The notes: generated by a model not told the origin, from the letters alone. A stretch of 25,750 bases of DNA from Pseudomonadota bacterium (GCA_023388955.1 JAEWFH010000135.1:1-25750), one strand, 5' to 3'. Counted from the first letter of the stretch, positions 14,572-22,659 are shown. A program made the numbers and translations.

Positions 14572-14895
14572 ATGAGCATCAATGCAACCGACCCGAACGT
14601 CCCGCTGACCACCTTCATCGCCTCGGCCAACGCCGGCACCACCCGCAAGCCCGCCTCGGCCGGCTCCAGCACCAGCTGGTACGAGGCCATGGCCAAGGCC
14701 TGGGGTGACACGCTCGACAACCAGGCCGGCCGGGTGACCGCGCTGTCCGACGCGATCGCCAATGGCGGCGACCAGCCCTCGAACATGGTCCAGCTGACCG
14801 CCGAGAGCCTGCGCATGCAGTTCATCTCCAACAACGCGGCGACCTCGCAGAACGCGGTCGGCCACGCGCTGGAAACCCTGGGCAAGCGCCAGTAA
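14572..14895 (+). CDS. sctF: Putative type III secretion needle subunit SctF
   Basis: The 107-residue product starts MSINATDPNVPLTTFIASAN, with AAGGAG 8-9 bases before the ATG at 14572. It has a disordered Ser/Thr/Ala-rich first third, then two helices separated by a short NGGDQPSN turn, and ends ALETLGKRQ. Helix-turn-helix architecture and a polar C-terminal helix rich in Gln, Asn, Ser and Thr suit a needle protomer, although it is longer than the usual 80-90 residues. The position between sctD and sctI is that of prgI in SPI-1. The C-terminus resembles that of the protein at 23352-23696. I rely on context more than on sequence. Confidence 0.75.
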   Translation: MSINATDPNVPLTTFIASANAGTTRKPASAGSSTSWYEAMAKAWGDTLDNQAGRVTALSDAIANGGDQPSNMVQLTAESLRMQFISNNAATSQNAVGHALETLGKRQ

Positions 14896-14922
14896 CGCGC
14901 ACCCCGTCACGGGAGAACCAAG

Positions 14923-15351
14923 ATGATCGAAGCCATCCAGGCCGGGGTCGCCGCCAGCAGCCAGGCAGACACCGGCACCACTGCGGCATCACAGTCGCAG
15001 CACAGCCCGCAGGCCGCGGGCGAGCAGATGCGCGACTTCGCCGCTTCCATGGAACGTGCCGGCACGGTCGATCCCGCCGCCGGCGACACGGCGATGCTGT
15101 CCGTCCAGGGCACGGAAAAGCCCGAAGGCACCCGTGCCGTGCTGGCCGCGCTGGAAAGCCTCAATGGCGGCGCCGAGCGGATCGAGACGATGTCGCATTC
15201 GCTGGCCGCCGGTGCATCGGACTTCACGCCCGCGGAGATGATCCAGCTGACCATGCGCGCGCACCAGTTCATGTTCACCGCGCAGCTGACCTCCAACGTT
15301 GCCAACCGCTCCTCGGACGGCATCCAGCAGCTGTTCCGGCAGCAGTCGTAG
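14923..15351 (+). CDS. sctI: Type III secretion inner rod protein SctI (YscI/PrgJ family)
   Basis: SctI forms the short inner rod that anchors the needle. The 142-residue product has an unstructured N-terminal half and a C-terminal half with the family pattern: FTPAEMIQLTMRAHQFMFTA followed by QLTSNVANRSSDGIQQLFRQ. Acidic-residue spacing, the conserved V-A-N near the end and a final Q-Q-LF-RQ are as in YscI. GGGAGA precedes the ATG at 14923, 27 bp after the needle gene. The gene is followed 13 bp later by sctJ. Confidence 0.9.
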   Translation: MIEAIQAGVAASSQADTGTTAASQSQHSPQAAGEQMRDFAASMERAGTVDPAAGDTAMLSVQGTEKPEGTRAVLAALESLNGGAERIETMSHSLAAGASDFTPAEMIQLTMRAHQFMFTAQLTSNVANRSSDGIQQLFRQQS

Positions 15352-15364
15352 GGAGGGTGCAGGC

Positions 15365-16141
15365 ATGAGCCGTCTGTCCTTCCATGGCTGGCGCCCCCTG
15401 GCCGCCGTGCTCGCCTGCCTGCTGCTGGCAGCCTGCGGCCGCGCCACGCTCTACAACGAGCTGGACGAACAGCAGGCCAACCAGGTCATGGCCGCCCTGC
15501 TGGCCTCGGGCGTCCAGGCCGACAAGGCGCCGTCCACCGCCAAGAAGGGCTGGGAGATCCAGGTCGACAAGGGCGACTTCGCCTACGCCATGCAGGTGCT
15601 CGATGCCCATGGCCTGCCCGGCAGCAGCCGCGTGTCGTTGTGCGAGGTGTTCCGCAAGGAAGGCTTCGCGTCCTCGTCGCTGGAGGAACGCGCGCGCTAC
15701 AAGTGCGGCCAGCAACAGGAGATCGAGGCTACCCTGATGCGGATCGACGGAGTGGTCGATGCCCGCGTCCATGTCGCGATCCCCGAGGAGAACCCCCTCG
15801 ACAGCCAGCCCCGCGAAGCCTCCGCGTCGGTGGTGATCTACGAACTGCCCGGCTACGAGCTGCGCAACCGCGAAACCGACGTCAAGGTACTGGTCGTCGA
15901 CGGTATCGAGTACCTCAACGATCCCAACCGCGTCTCGGTGAAGTTCTTCACCCGTGCCGTGCCGCCGGCGGCCGCCCGCGAACAGCAGGTCGCGGTGCGG
16001 ATGTCGTCGATGAACCCGCTGGCGCTGGTGGTGCTGGCACTGGTCGCGCTGGCCGGGGGCTTGCTGGCCATGCGCAAGCGCCTGCCGCTGGTGCGCCGCG
16101 CCGAGGTGCGCGACGAGGCACCGACCTGGAAGGATGAGTGA
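15365..16141 (+). CDS. sctJ: Type III secretion inner-membrane ring lipoprotein SctJ (YscJ/PrgK family)
   Basis: SctJ forms the inner of the two inner-membrane rings and is anchored by a lipid. The 258-residue product has a signal peptide with lipobox LLAAC and C24 as the lipidated residue. The first ring-building motif begins LYNELDEQQANQVMAALLAS, and the second contains EIEATLMRIDGVVDARVHVA and IPEENPL. A C-terminal membrane helix (about 215-236) is followed by a short basic tail. GGGAGGG precedes the ATG. The stop overlaps the sctK start by 8 bases. Confidence 0.95.
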   Translation: MSRLSFHGWRPLAAVLACLLLAACGRATLYNELDEQQANQVMAALLASGVQADKAPSTAKKGWEIQVDKGDFAYAMQVLDAHGLPGSSRVSLCEVFRKEGFASSSLEERARYKCGQQQEIEATLMRIDGVVDARVHVAIPEENPLDSQPREASASVVIYELPGYELRNRETDVKVLVVDGIEYLNDPNRVSVKFFTRAVPPAAAREQQVAVRMSSMNPLALVVLALVALAGGLLAMRKRLPLVRRAEVRDEAPTWKDE

Positions 16142-16763
16142 CGTGGCAGCGGGGACGGGCCTGGGCACGCTGCTGGCGGAGGTGGATCCACAGTGGCTGG
16201 AAGGGCTCGACCCGGCACTGATGGCCGCGGGCCGGCAGAGCCGCCTCGGCCGTGCAGTGCTGCTGCGCTGCCTGGCAGCCCCCACGGGGGCCCTGCTCGC
16301 GCCCTCGCCCGAGCCTGCCCTCGACCGCACCGCCATGGCCTGGCCACGCGCGCGCCTTGACCCCTTCCTGCGCAACCTTGGCATCCTGGCCTTCGCCCCG
16401 GCGATCCGGGCCGAAATCGGCCGTGAGCCGGTGCGCCGTTTGAAAGAGGCGCTGGGCAAGCGCTACCTGCTGGCTCTGGACCGGCAGATGTGGGACGGCC
16501 AGGTGCCGCCGGTCCTGCAGGCCAGGCTCCAGCAACGACTGTCGGATGCCGTGGCCGCGCCCGACCCCCGGGCTGCCCTGCTGGGCCTGTGTGCGCGCCA
16601 GGGACGCGCGGAGCTGCGCCATTGGGCCGCAACCCACGACGCCGCCCTCGCGGAATGGACGCAACTGCTGCACGCCACCGATCCGGAGCCGCGCGCCCAC
16701 CTGCCCGCCGGCGCCGTGGCCCGCCTGCACGCCCACCATGTCGCCGCCGGCACTGACCGCTGA
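16134..16763 (+). CDS. sctK: Type III secretion sorting platform accessory protein SctK
   Basis: SctK links the membrane ring protein SctD to the SctQ pods. The 209-residue product is soluble and Ala/Arg/Leu-rich. Sequence identity within this family is low, so the call rests on position between sctJ and sctL, on length, and on the family-like stretch RLDPFLRNLGILAFAPAIRA in the middle, with RLKEALGKRYLLALDRQMW after it. It overlaps sctJ by 8 bases. Its end (TGA at 16761) is 10 bases before the chosen sctL start. HrpB4- or YscK-type would be the nearest families. Confidence 0.8.
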   Translation: MSDVAAGTGLGTLLAEVDPQWLEGLDPALMAAGRQSRLGRAVLLRCLAAPTGALLAPSPEPALDRTAMAWPRARLDPFLRNLGILAFAPAIRAEIGREPVRRLKEALGKRYLLALDRQMWDGQVPPVLQARLQQRLSDAVAAPDPRAALLGLCARQGRAELRHWAATHDAALAEWTQLLHATDPEPRAHLPAGAVARLHAHHVAAGTDR

Positions 16764-16773
16764 TCCGTATCCG

Positions 16774-17463
16774 ATGCACGCAGACGCCTCCCCTACCCAC
16801 CCCTCCACCCCCGACGCCGGCGTGGTCGCGGTATTCGAGCCGCGCCACTTCGAGCGCGCCGTGGCGGGCAACATCATCCCGCCTGCCGCGTGGGAGAAGC
16901 TGGAGGAGATCGACCGGCTGCTGGAGCAGGTCAATGCGCTGTACGAGGGCGCCGCCAGCGAGATCGAGCAGGCGCGCAAGGAGGGCGTCGCGGCGGGTTT
17001 CGCCGAAGGCTTTGCCCGCGCCCAGCAACAGATGGCCGAGCAGCTGGCCTCGCTCAACGAGCGCCGGGCGCGCGTGCTGAACGAAGCCCATGGCCGCATC
17101 ACCGACCTGGCCTGCACCATCGTCTCGCGACTGGCTCCCGGCTTCGATGCACGTACCGTCACGCCGGCGCTGGTACGCGACGCGGTCGAGGCCGCGCAGG
17201 CCGAGCAGTTCCTGCTGATCCGCGTCCACCCTTCGGTGCGCGAACCGGTCAACGCCGGCCTGGGTGCCGTGCGCCAAGCGCATCCGGCCGTGGGCGTCAT
17301 CGAGCTGGTCGACGATGAAAGCCTGGACCCGCTGAGCTGCGTGGTCGTGTCCGAGGCCGGCCAGGTCCGCGCCGGCATCGCCCAGCAGATCGAAGCGATC
17401 CGCACCGCGCTGGCCCATGCCCATGACGCCGCCGAAACACCGGACGGGGAGACGGACGCGTGA
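16774..17463 (+). CDS. sctL: Type III secretion ATPase stator protein SctL (FliH/YscL family)
   Basis: SctL dimers link the SctN ATPase to SctQ and control ATPase activity. From the ATG at 16774 the product has 229 residues. It has the stretch FERAVAGNIIPPAAWEKLEE near the N-terminus, a long charged helix (about 45-105) with EQARKEGVAAGFAEGFARAQ, typical of FliH-like proteins, and a globular C-terminal domain around LIRVHPSV. No start has a clear ribosome binding site. An ATG at 16738 would overlap sctK and a GTG at 16822 would shorten it. Its stop overlaps the sctN start (GTGA), so the two are probably coupled. Confidence 0.88.
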   Translation: MHADASPTHPSTPDAGVVAVFEPRHFERAVAGNIIPPAAWEKLEEIDRLLEQVNALYEGAASEIEQARKEGVAAGFAEGFARAQQQMAEQLASLNERRARVLNEAHGRITDLACTIVSRLAPGFDARTVTPALVRDAVEAAQAEQFLLIRVHPSVREPVNAGLGAVRQAHPAVGVIELVDDESLDPLSCVVVSEAGQVRAGIAQQIEAIRTALAHAHDAAETPDGETDA

Positions 17464-18794
17464 GCAGCCTGCCTGCCACCGACGCCCTGGTTGCCGGTGC
17501 ACTGGACAAGGCGCGCAGCGTCGAGCGCGTGGGCAAGGTCGCCGAAGCCTACGGCACCCTGATCCGTGCGACCGGCCTGAAGGCCTCCATCGGCGAGTTG
17601 TGCGAGTTGCGCAACCCGCCCGGCGAGGGGCCAGCGGGCTTCCGCCTGCCAGCCGAGGTGGTCGGCGTCTCGCGCCAGCACACCCTGCTGACCCCGCTGG
17701 GGGCACTGGACGGCGTCTCCGCCAGTACCGAGGTCTACGCCAGTGGCCGGCAGGCCACCATCGGCGCCGGCGATGCCCTGCTGGGCCGGGTGCTGGACGC
17801 CCATGGCGCGCCCATCGACGACCGCGGCAAGCTGCGCGGGCTGGCCGAGGCGCCGATCTACGCGCCCTCGCCCAACCCGCTCGGCCGCAAGCTGATCGAA
17901 CGCCCGTTCTCCACCGGCGTGCGCGCGATCGACACCGTGCTCAGCGTCGGCGAAGGCCAGCGACTGGGCATCTTCGCCGTCGCCGGTGGCGGCAAGAGCA
18001 CCCTGATGGGCATGCTCGCGCGCGGCGGCGATGCCGACGTAAACGTGATCGTGCTGGTCGGCGAGCGCGGCCGCGAAGTCAACGAATTCATCCTGGACAA
18101 CCTGGGCCCGGAAGGCCTGGCACGGTCGGTGGTGGTGGTCGCCACTTCCGACCGGCCGGCACTGGAGCGCAGCCGCGCGGCCTGGGTTGGCACCGCCATC
18201 GCCGAGCACTTCCGCGACCGCGGCAAGCGCGTGCTGCTGCTGCTGGACTCGGTCACCCGTTTCGCCCGCGCCCTGCGCGACGTCGGCCTCGCGGTCGGCG
18301 AACCGCCGGCGCGGCGCGGCTACCCGCCTTCGGTGTTCAGTGCCCTGCCCGGCCTGTTCGAGCGCGCCGGCAACAACGACAAGGGCAGCATCACCGCTTT
18401 CTATACCGTGCTGATGGAAGACGAGGACGGCAGCGACCCGATCGCCGAGGAGGTCCGTTCGATCCTCGACGGCCACGTGGTGCTGTCGCGCAAGCTCGCG
18501 GCCGCCTACCACTACCCGGCCATCGACGTGCTCTCCAGCCTCAGCCGCACCATGCCCCGCGTGGTCGACCCGGCGCACCAGCGCGCCGCCGGCCAGCTGC
18601 GCAAGTACCTGGCCAAGCACCAGGACATCGAGCTGCTGCTGCAGCTGGGCGAGTACCAGCGCGGCAGCGATCCCGACGCCGACATCGCGATCGACCGCAT
18701 CGGCCCGATCCGGCAGCTGCTGCAGCAGCCGGCGGCGGAGCTGGTGCCGTTCGAGCAGTCGGCCGCCGCCCTGCGCAAGCTGTTCCCGTCATGA
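17460..18794 (+). CDS. sctN: Type III secretion ATPase SctN (FliI/YscN family), GTG start
   Basis: SctN is the hexameric ATPase that separates chaperones from substrates and unfolds substrates for export. The 444-residue product has Walker A AGGGKST at residues 175-181 (K179), the catalytic glutamate region GERGREVNEF at 201-210, and Walker B LLLLDSVTRFARAL with D263. Other family hallmarks are RRGYPPSVFSALPGLFERAG and the final LPRL-like QLLQQPAAELVPFEQS. It starts with GTG, overlapping the sctL stop as GTGA, and its stop overlaps the sctO start as ATGA. The flagellar paralogue FliI is excluded by context. Confidence 0.97.
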   Translation: MSSLPATDALVAGALDKARSVERVGKVAEAYGTLIRATGLKASIGELCELRNPPGEGPAGFRLPAEVVGVSRQHTLLTPLGALDGVSASTEVYASGRQATIGAGDALLGRVLDAHGAPIDDRGKLRGLAEAPIYAPSPNPLGRKLIERPFSTGVRAIDTVLSVGEGQRLGIFAVAGGGKSTLMGMLARGGDADVNVIVLVGERGREVNEFILDNLGPEGLARSVVVVATSDRPALERSRAAWVGTAIAEHFRDRGKRVLLLLDSVTRFARALRDVGLAVGEPPARRGYPPSVFSALPGLFERAGNNDKGSITAFYTVLMEDEDGSDPIAEEVRSILDGHVVLSRKLAAAYHYPAIDVLSSLSRTMPRVVDPAHQRAAGQLRKYLAKHQDIELLLQLGEYQRGSDPDADIAIDRIGPIRQLLQQPAAELVPFEQSAAALRKLFPS

Positions 18795-19285
18795 GCGACA
18801 GGCGCTTCCCGCTCGCCAAGCTGATCCAGCTGCGCGAGCACCGTACCGAGAAGGCACGCCAGCACGTACTGCAATGCCAGCGCGCCGCCCGCGAGCAGCA
18901 GGACGCCTGCCTGCGCATCGAGGGCCAGATCATGTCGCTGGGCATGGAGCGCGACCAGCAACGCCTGCTGCTCATGCAGCCACCGCCCCTGGGCACCGCC
19001 TGGCCGCTGGCGCTCGCCCAACGGGAGTCCCACGTGGAACTGCTCGGCACCAGGCTTGTCCAGGCCCGGCAGGCGCTTGCCAAAGCCCAGGAAGTACTGC
19101 GCGAGGCCGAGCTGGCGGTGCGCAAGGCGCGCGAGGAGTTCTTTCGCACCAAGGCCCGCGAGGACGCCCTGCTCAAGCGCCGCGAAGTCTGGCGCGGAGA
19201 ACGGCACGCCGCCGAGATCCGGCAGGAAGAAAATGCGGCCGCGGAGTTGTTGCAGTCACGTCCCGCACGCCGTGCCATGAACTGA
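18791..19285 (+). CDS. sctO: Type III secretion ATPase stalk protein SctO (YscO/FliJ-like)
   Basis: SctO is the central stalk of the ATPase complex and helps recycle chaperones. The 164-residue product is nearly all charged, heptad-rich helix, as expected for a two-helix coiled coil. It starts MSDRRFPLAKLIQLREHRTE, followed by ARQHVLQCQRAAREQQDACL, and the second helix contains RQALAKAQEVLREAELAVRK. Sequence is poorly conserved in this family, so position directly after sctN (ATGA overlap) and the coiled-coil character are the main evidence. The sctP gene follows after 12 bp. Confidence 0.88.
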   Translation: MSDRRFPLAKLIQLREHRTEKARQHVLQCQRAAREQQDACLRIEGQIMSLGMERDQQRLLLMQPPPLGTAWPLALAQRESHVELLGTRLVQARQALAKAQEVLREAELAVRKAREEFFRTKAREDALLKRREVWRGERHAAEIRQEENAAAELLQSRPARRAMN

Positions 19286-19297
19286 GGAGAAGGCGAG

Positions 19298-19939
19298 ATG
19301 AGCATCATCCGGAATGGACCCGGTACGGATACCGGCACGGTGCGCCAACAGGAAGGCGAGCGCGGCAAGCGCACCCCCGGTCGCCCCGATGCGGGCTCGG
19401 TCGACGCCTTCCGTGAAGTGATGGCACGGCAACGCGCAGGCGGCGACGAGGGACAGGCACGGCAGGCGCAGTCCCCGGTCGCGGAGCAAGGGGACGAAGT
19501 CGCCCACCGCCAGCCGGGGCAAGACCTGCGCGAGCCGGCGCGTGGCGGCGCCGACGTATTGCCGCCCCCCGAGTCCGCGGCGCTGTGGCAGGCCCAGCAC
19601 CTGGCGGCGCAGGCCCCGGCACTCGCTACCCACGCACCACCGGCCGCGGCCAATCCGGCCGCGCTGGCGCAGATGCTGGAGCGCCACGTACGCCAGTTCG
19701 CGGTCTCCGAAGGCGGCGCGCGCCATGGGGAAGGCCAGGTCTTGCTGCGCCTGGACGAAGCCACGCTCCCGGGCACCGACCTGATGCTCACCCGTACCGT
19801 CGACGGTTGGCTCCTGCAGGCCGACGTGCGTTCGGCGGAAAGCTTCGACGCGATCCGGCAGGCCGCCGGACAGCTCGGCGAGCGCTTCGCCGAGCGCGGG
19901 CTGGGCAACCTGGTGATCGAGCCCACCTACCACGGCTGA
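19298..19939 (+). CDS. sctP: Type III secretion needle-length regulator SctP (YscP/HpaP-like)
   Basis: SctP proteins measure needle length and trigger the SctU switch. The 213-residue product has a disordered, Gly/Gln/Ala/Arg-rich N-terminal 110 residues and a structured C-terminal domain (about 125-213) containing GQVLLRLDEATLPGTDLMLT, then WLLQADVRSAES and ERGLGNLVIEPTYHG. This resembles the FliK/HpaP-type C-terminal domain. It is short for a ruler, closer to the HpaP group. GGAGA precedes the ATG at 19298. It is the last gene of the sctV-P series, so order supports the call. Confidence 0.8.
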   Translation: MSIIRNGPGTDTGTVRQQEGERGKRTPGRPDAGSVDAFREVMARQRAGGDEGQARQAQSPVAEQGDEVAHRQPGQDLREPARGGADVLPPPESAALWQAQHLAAQAPALATHAPPAAANPAALAQMLERHVRQFAVSEGGARHGEGQVLLRLDEATLPGTDLMLTRTVDGWLLQADVRSAESFDAIRQAAGQLGERFAERGLGNLVIEPTYHG

Positions 19940-20031
19940 ACGGCTGCAGCACGGCGCATAGGGTCAGCACCAGTTGGACCCGGACTCCCGGACCCGTGTA
20001 ATTGAACGGGAGAACCGACCAGGAGTCCCCC

Positions 20032-21393
20032 ATGCCGATCCAGCCCACAGCCGCCAGCCCCGGTTTCCACGCCCCCAACCAGGCCGACCGCGCAGGGTTC
20101 GACTACAACCGCATCGCCGGCGTCCGCGACAACCCCAACGTCACCCCGGAGTTCCTCCGCGAGGTCGAGGCAATGGCGGAGCGCCTGGGCACGAAGCCCG
20201 AGTTCCTGCTGGCGGTGATGAGTTTCGAGACCGGCGGGACCTTCGACACCGGGGTACGCAACGCGGCCGGCAGCGGCGCAACCGGGCTGATCCAGTTCAT
20301 GCCGGCGACCGCGGCGGAACTGGGCACCTCGACCGACGCGCTGTCGCGCATGAGTCCGGTGGAGCAGCTCGAGTATGTCGAGCGCTACTTCAACAACCGC
20401 TCCAGCCCGGGCGACCTCGGCACCCTGGAAGGCGTGTATACGACGGTGCTGTACGGCAGCCCGCGCCCCGACCCGGGCTCGGTGCTGTTCGACAGCGGCG
20501 CGGCCTACAGCCAGAACGCCGGCCTGGACCTTGATGGCGACGGCCGGATCACCGCCGGCGAGGCCACCGCGAAGGTGCGTGAGCGCATTGACGGCGACCT
20601 GCCTTCCGGCCCGGTCGAGAGCCGTCCCGCAAGCCATGCCGCCACTCCCGGGGCGGGTCCGGCACCGGGCACGCAGGCGGCGCCGGGCACCCACACCGTG
20701 GTCCGCGGCGATACCCTGTGGGACATCGCGCAAGCCAATGGGGTCAGCCTGCACTCACTGATCCAGGCTAACCCGCAGATCCGCAACCCGGACCTGATCT
20801 ACCCCGACCAGATCGTCCACCTCCCGGGTGGCGCCGCGAATGGTCCCGCGGGCGCGGCGGGCGGCTCCCCCGTCCACGGCGCCACCACCGGGCTGGACCC
20901 GGGCCTCCCGGCCGCGAACGACGGCGACGCCGCCACCCTGCGCCCGTACACGGTCTACAGCACCGGCCACCAGGGGGCGATCGCCCTCGACAGCGCCGCC
21001 GACCAGCAGCCGCACCACGACTACCAGACCACCACGCGCGAAGGGCAGCAACTGGAAGTGCGCGACCTGGTCCTGCACCGCGACGGCGAAGACCAGACCC
21101 GGCAGCCGATCCCCTCCCCCGTCTCCGGCGAAGTGATCCAGGCCGGCCCCAATGGCGGGGCGGGCAACGCGGTGATGATCCGTGGCGACAACGGCGAGAT
21201 CGTCGCCCTGTTCCATCTCTCGTCCATCGACGTGCAGGTCGGGCAGCGCATCGGCTATGGCGAGGTCCTGGGCAACCAGGGCTCCACCGGCAACTCGACC
21301 GGGCCGCACGTGCATATCGAGGCGCCTCCGGGGGTGATCGACCGCTGGGTCAACGACCTGCTCGACGGGACCTATGACGGGCAGCATGGCTGA
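20032..21393 (+). CDS. Multidomain peptidoglycan hydrolase (transglycosylase-like, EF-hand, LysM, M23) without signal peptide
   Basis: From the ATG at 20032 (GGAG 6-7 bases upstream) the product has 453 residues. Residues about 35-125 form a lysozyme/transglycosylase-like domain with probable catalytic E66 in VMSFETGG and the GATGLIQFMPATA stretch. An EF-hand-like calcium loop follows, DLDGDGRITAGE at 166-177 with ligands D166, D168, D170 and E177. Residues 221-265 are a LysM domain (THTVVRGDTLWDIA). A C-terminal M23 domain (about 325-435) has the HxH metal motif at H426-H428; its first ligands are probably in PHHDYQ (327-332). There is no N-terminal signal peptide. It follows sctP by 92 bp, so it may open the cell wall for the injectisome or be exported by it (inference). 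Confidence 0.88.
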   Translation: MPIQPTAASPGFHAPNQADRAGFDYNRIAGVRDNPNVTPEFLREVEAMAERLGTKPEFLLAVMSFETGGTFDTGVRNAAGSGATGLIQFMPATAAELGTSTDALSRMSPVEQLEYVERYFNNRSSPGDLGTLEGVYTTVLYGSPRPDPGSVLFDSGAAYSQNAGLDLDGDGRITAGEATAKVRERIDGDLPSGPVESRPASHAATPGAGPAPGTQAAPGTHTVVRGDTLWDIAQANGVSLHSLIQANPQIRNPDLIYPDQIVHLPGGAANGPAGAAGGSPVHGATTGLDPGLPAANDGDAATLRPYTVYSTGHQGAIALDSAADQQPHHDYQTTTREGQQLEVRDLVLHRDGEDQTRQPIPSPVSGEVIQAGPNGGAGNAVMIRGDNGEIVALFHLSSIDVQVGQRIGYGEVLGNQGSTGNSTGPHVHIEAPPGVIDRWVNDLLDGTYDGQHG

Positions 21394-21934
21394 CCGGCCT
21401 GCGCTGTACGCCGTGTTCATCGCCGCCCTGTTCGTGCAGGGCGGCTGCACTTCCGCCCTGTCCGCAGCAGACGGAGCGGCCGCGCGAGGCCCCGTCGTCA
21501 TCGATCACCGGGACGCCGGCGTCCCCGGCACCTCGATTCCCGACGCCATCCAGCGCGCCCTGCATACCGACGCCCGGGTACTGGAGTGCGCTGCGGGGGT
21601 CGTCGACGGGCGCAGCCGCTTCGCCCCCGACTGGGTCGGCGTCCACCGGGTGGACCTGGACGGCGACGGGAACGGCGAGTGGATCCTCAATGGCCTGCAT
21701 CCCTGCCTGCGACAACCGGCCGACGACCATGCGTACTGGTGGATCTACACCGGGCATGCGCCCTACCGGCTGCTCTCGCGCGGCCAGCAGGGGCAGCAGC
21801 TCGAAGTCCGGGCAAGCCGCCACGCGGGACTGGCCGACCTGCGCCTGCACCTGGTGAACGGACGCGGCCAGCCACTGGAACTCGACCTGGCCAGCGACGG
21901 CAGCGGCTACGTTCCGGCCGCACGCGTGCGCTGA
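21374..21934 (+). CDS. Putative small lipoprotein of unknown function
   Basis: The product of 186 residues has a hydrophobic N-terminus with a lipobox-like LFVQGGC at residues 19-25, so it is probably a lipoprotein. The mature part shows an FG-GAP/calcium-loop-like DLDGDGNGEW in its middle and conserved-looking WWIYTGHAPYRLLSR. I do not recognise a family. The gene overlaps the hydrolase by 20 bases. The ATG at 21374 has GGGA only 4 bases before it; an ATG at 21386 has GGG 7 bases upstream and would give a product four residues shorter with the same signal. An outer-membrane pilotin for a secretin is a possible role given the context, but nothing in the sequence proves it. Confidence 0.75.
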   Translation: MTGSMADRPALYAVFIAALFVQGGCTSALSAADGAAARGPVVIDHRDAGVPGTSIPDAIQRALHTDARVLECAAGVVDGRSRFAPDWVGVHRVDLDGDGNGEWILNGLHPCLRQPADDHAYWWIYTGHAPYRLLSRGQQGQQLEVRASRHAGLADLRLHLVNGRGQPLELDLASDGSGYVPAARVR

Positions 21935-22004
21935 CGGGCGCCGGAATCACACGCAGCCTAGGGTGGACCCCATCTGGGGCACCCCCCGATGGTCGCGTTC
22001 ACGC

Positions 22005-22023
22005 ACATGCAGATACTGCATGT
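22005..22023. promoter_or_regulatory. Perfect palindrome ACATGCAG-ATA-CTGCATGT
   Basis: Eight-base arms around a three-base centre lie in the 160-bp gap between the lipoprotein gene and the glycine-rich gene, about 72 bases before the latter's ATG. A 19-base symmetrical site like this suits a dimeric regulator such as the LuxR-type regulator encoded in the locus. It differs in sequence from the palindromes at 10504 and 23219. Confidence 0.45.
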
Positions 22024-22094
22024 AGCAGTCCGCAAGTCCGCAGTCCCATGGCCGTACGCGGCCACGACCCGAACCAGACCTCCGGAGACACGAC

Positions 22095-22364
22095 ATGTCC
22101 TTCCTCAGCAATGCAGTGGATACCCTTGCCACCAACATCGGCCGCGCGGTCGGCTTTTCCTACGGTGGCCCCATCGGCGCCCTCATCGGGCAGGCGATCG
22201 GCGATATCGCCGGCGACATGCTCGGCAGTGCCGTCGACCGCGTCGCCAATACCCTCTTCGGCGGCATCACCGAGCTGGCCGGCGACGTGGCCGAGAACCT
22301 CGCCGAGGCGTTTTCCAGCAACTACCAGCTGGGCTTCAACGTGACCTGGGACGGCGGTCGCTGA
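22095..22364 (+). CDS. Small glycine-zipper-like hydrophobic protein, 89 residues
   Basis: The product starts MSFLSNAVDTLATNIGRAVG and has a Gly/Ala-rich segment, residues about 20-45 with spaced glycines (SYGGPIGALIGQAIGDIAGD), which suggests a membrane-inserting glycine zipper. A second amphipathic stretch ends NYQLGFNVTWDGGR. There is no signal peptide. GGAG lies 8 bases before the ATG. The next gene begins 1 base after its stop, so both are one unit. I do not recognise a family. A small pore-forming or translocator-like type III substrate is possible but not shown. Confidence 0.75.
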   Translation: MSFLSNAVDTLATNIGRAVGFSYGGPIGALIGQAIGDIAGDMLGSAVDRVANTLFGGITELAGDVAENLAEAFSSNYQLGFNVTWDGGR

Positions 22365-22365
22365 G

Positions 22366-22659
22366 GTGAGCGACGACCGCGTCGACGACCGCGACTGGAT
22401 CTCGCGGATAGAAGCGCTCAGGGAACAGGGGGCAATCGGCGAGGAGGAGGAGTCTGCACTAATCCGCCACCTCGCCGAGCGCCGGGCCAACCTCGAGGCC
22501 GCGATGGCCGCGCTGGTCCCGGAATACAGGCAGCGGCTCGCGGATGACGGGAAGCCCGCGGCCGATGAGTGGGCCGCCGCCCAGGCCCGCGGGCTCGGGG
22601 AAGCCGACGCACGTGCCACCCGCGAGCTGCTGGAAGGGATGGGCGTCGCCCTGTCCTGA
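22366..22659 (+). CDS. Small acidic hypothetical protein, 97 residues, GTG start
   Basis: Starting at GTG 22366, one base after the previous stop, the product reads MSDDRVDDRDWISRIEALRE and is mainly charged helix with many Glu, Ala and Arg. It has no signal or membrane segment. I do not recognise it. Size, acidity and direct coupling to the glycine-zipper gene resemble a chaperone-substrate pair, with this as the chaperone. That is inference from arrangement only. Confidence 0.72.
   Translation: MSDDRVDDRDWISRIEALREQGAIGEEEESALIRHLAERRANLEAAMAALVPEYRQRLADDGKPAADEWAAAQARGLGEADARATRELLEGMGVALS

Noticed and set aside
17417..18790. Frame preceding sctO inside sctN
   Set aside because: It is in a different frame from the certain ATPase gene and shows Arg/Ala/Gly shadow composition.
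4664..19939. A flagellar operon
   Set aside because: SctJ is a lipoprotein, SctD has an FHA-like domain, and SctI, SctK and SctO are present, while no flagellin, hook or motor genes are seen. The FliO-like gene is the only flagellar-type element.
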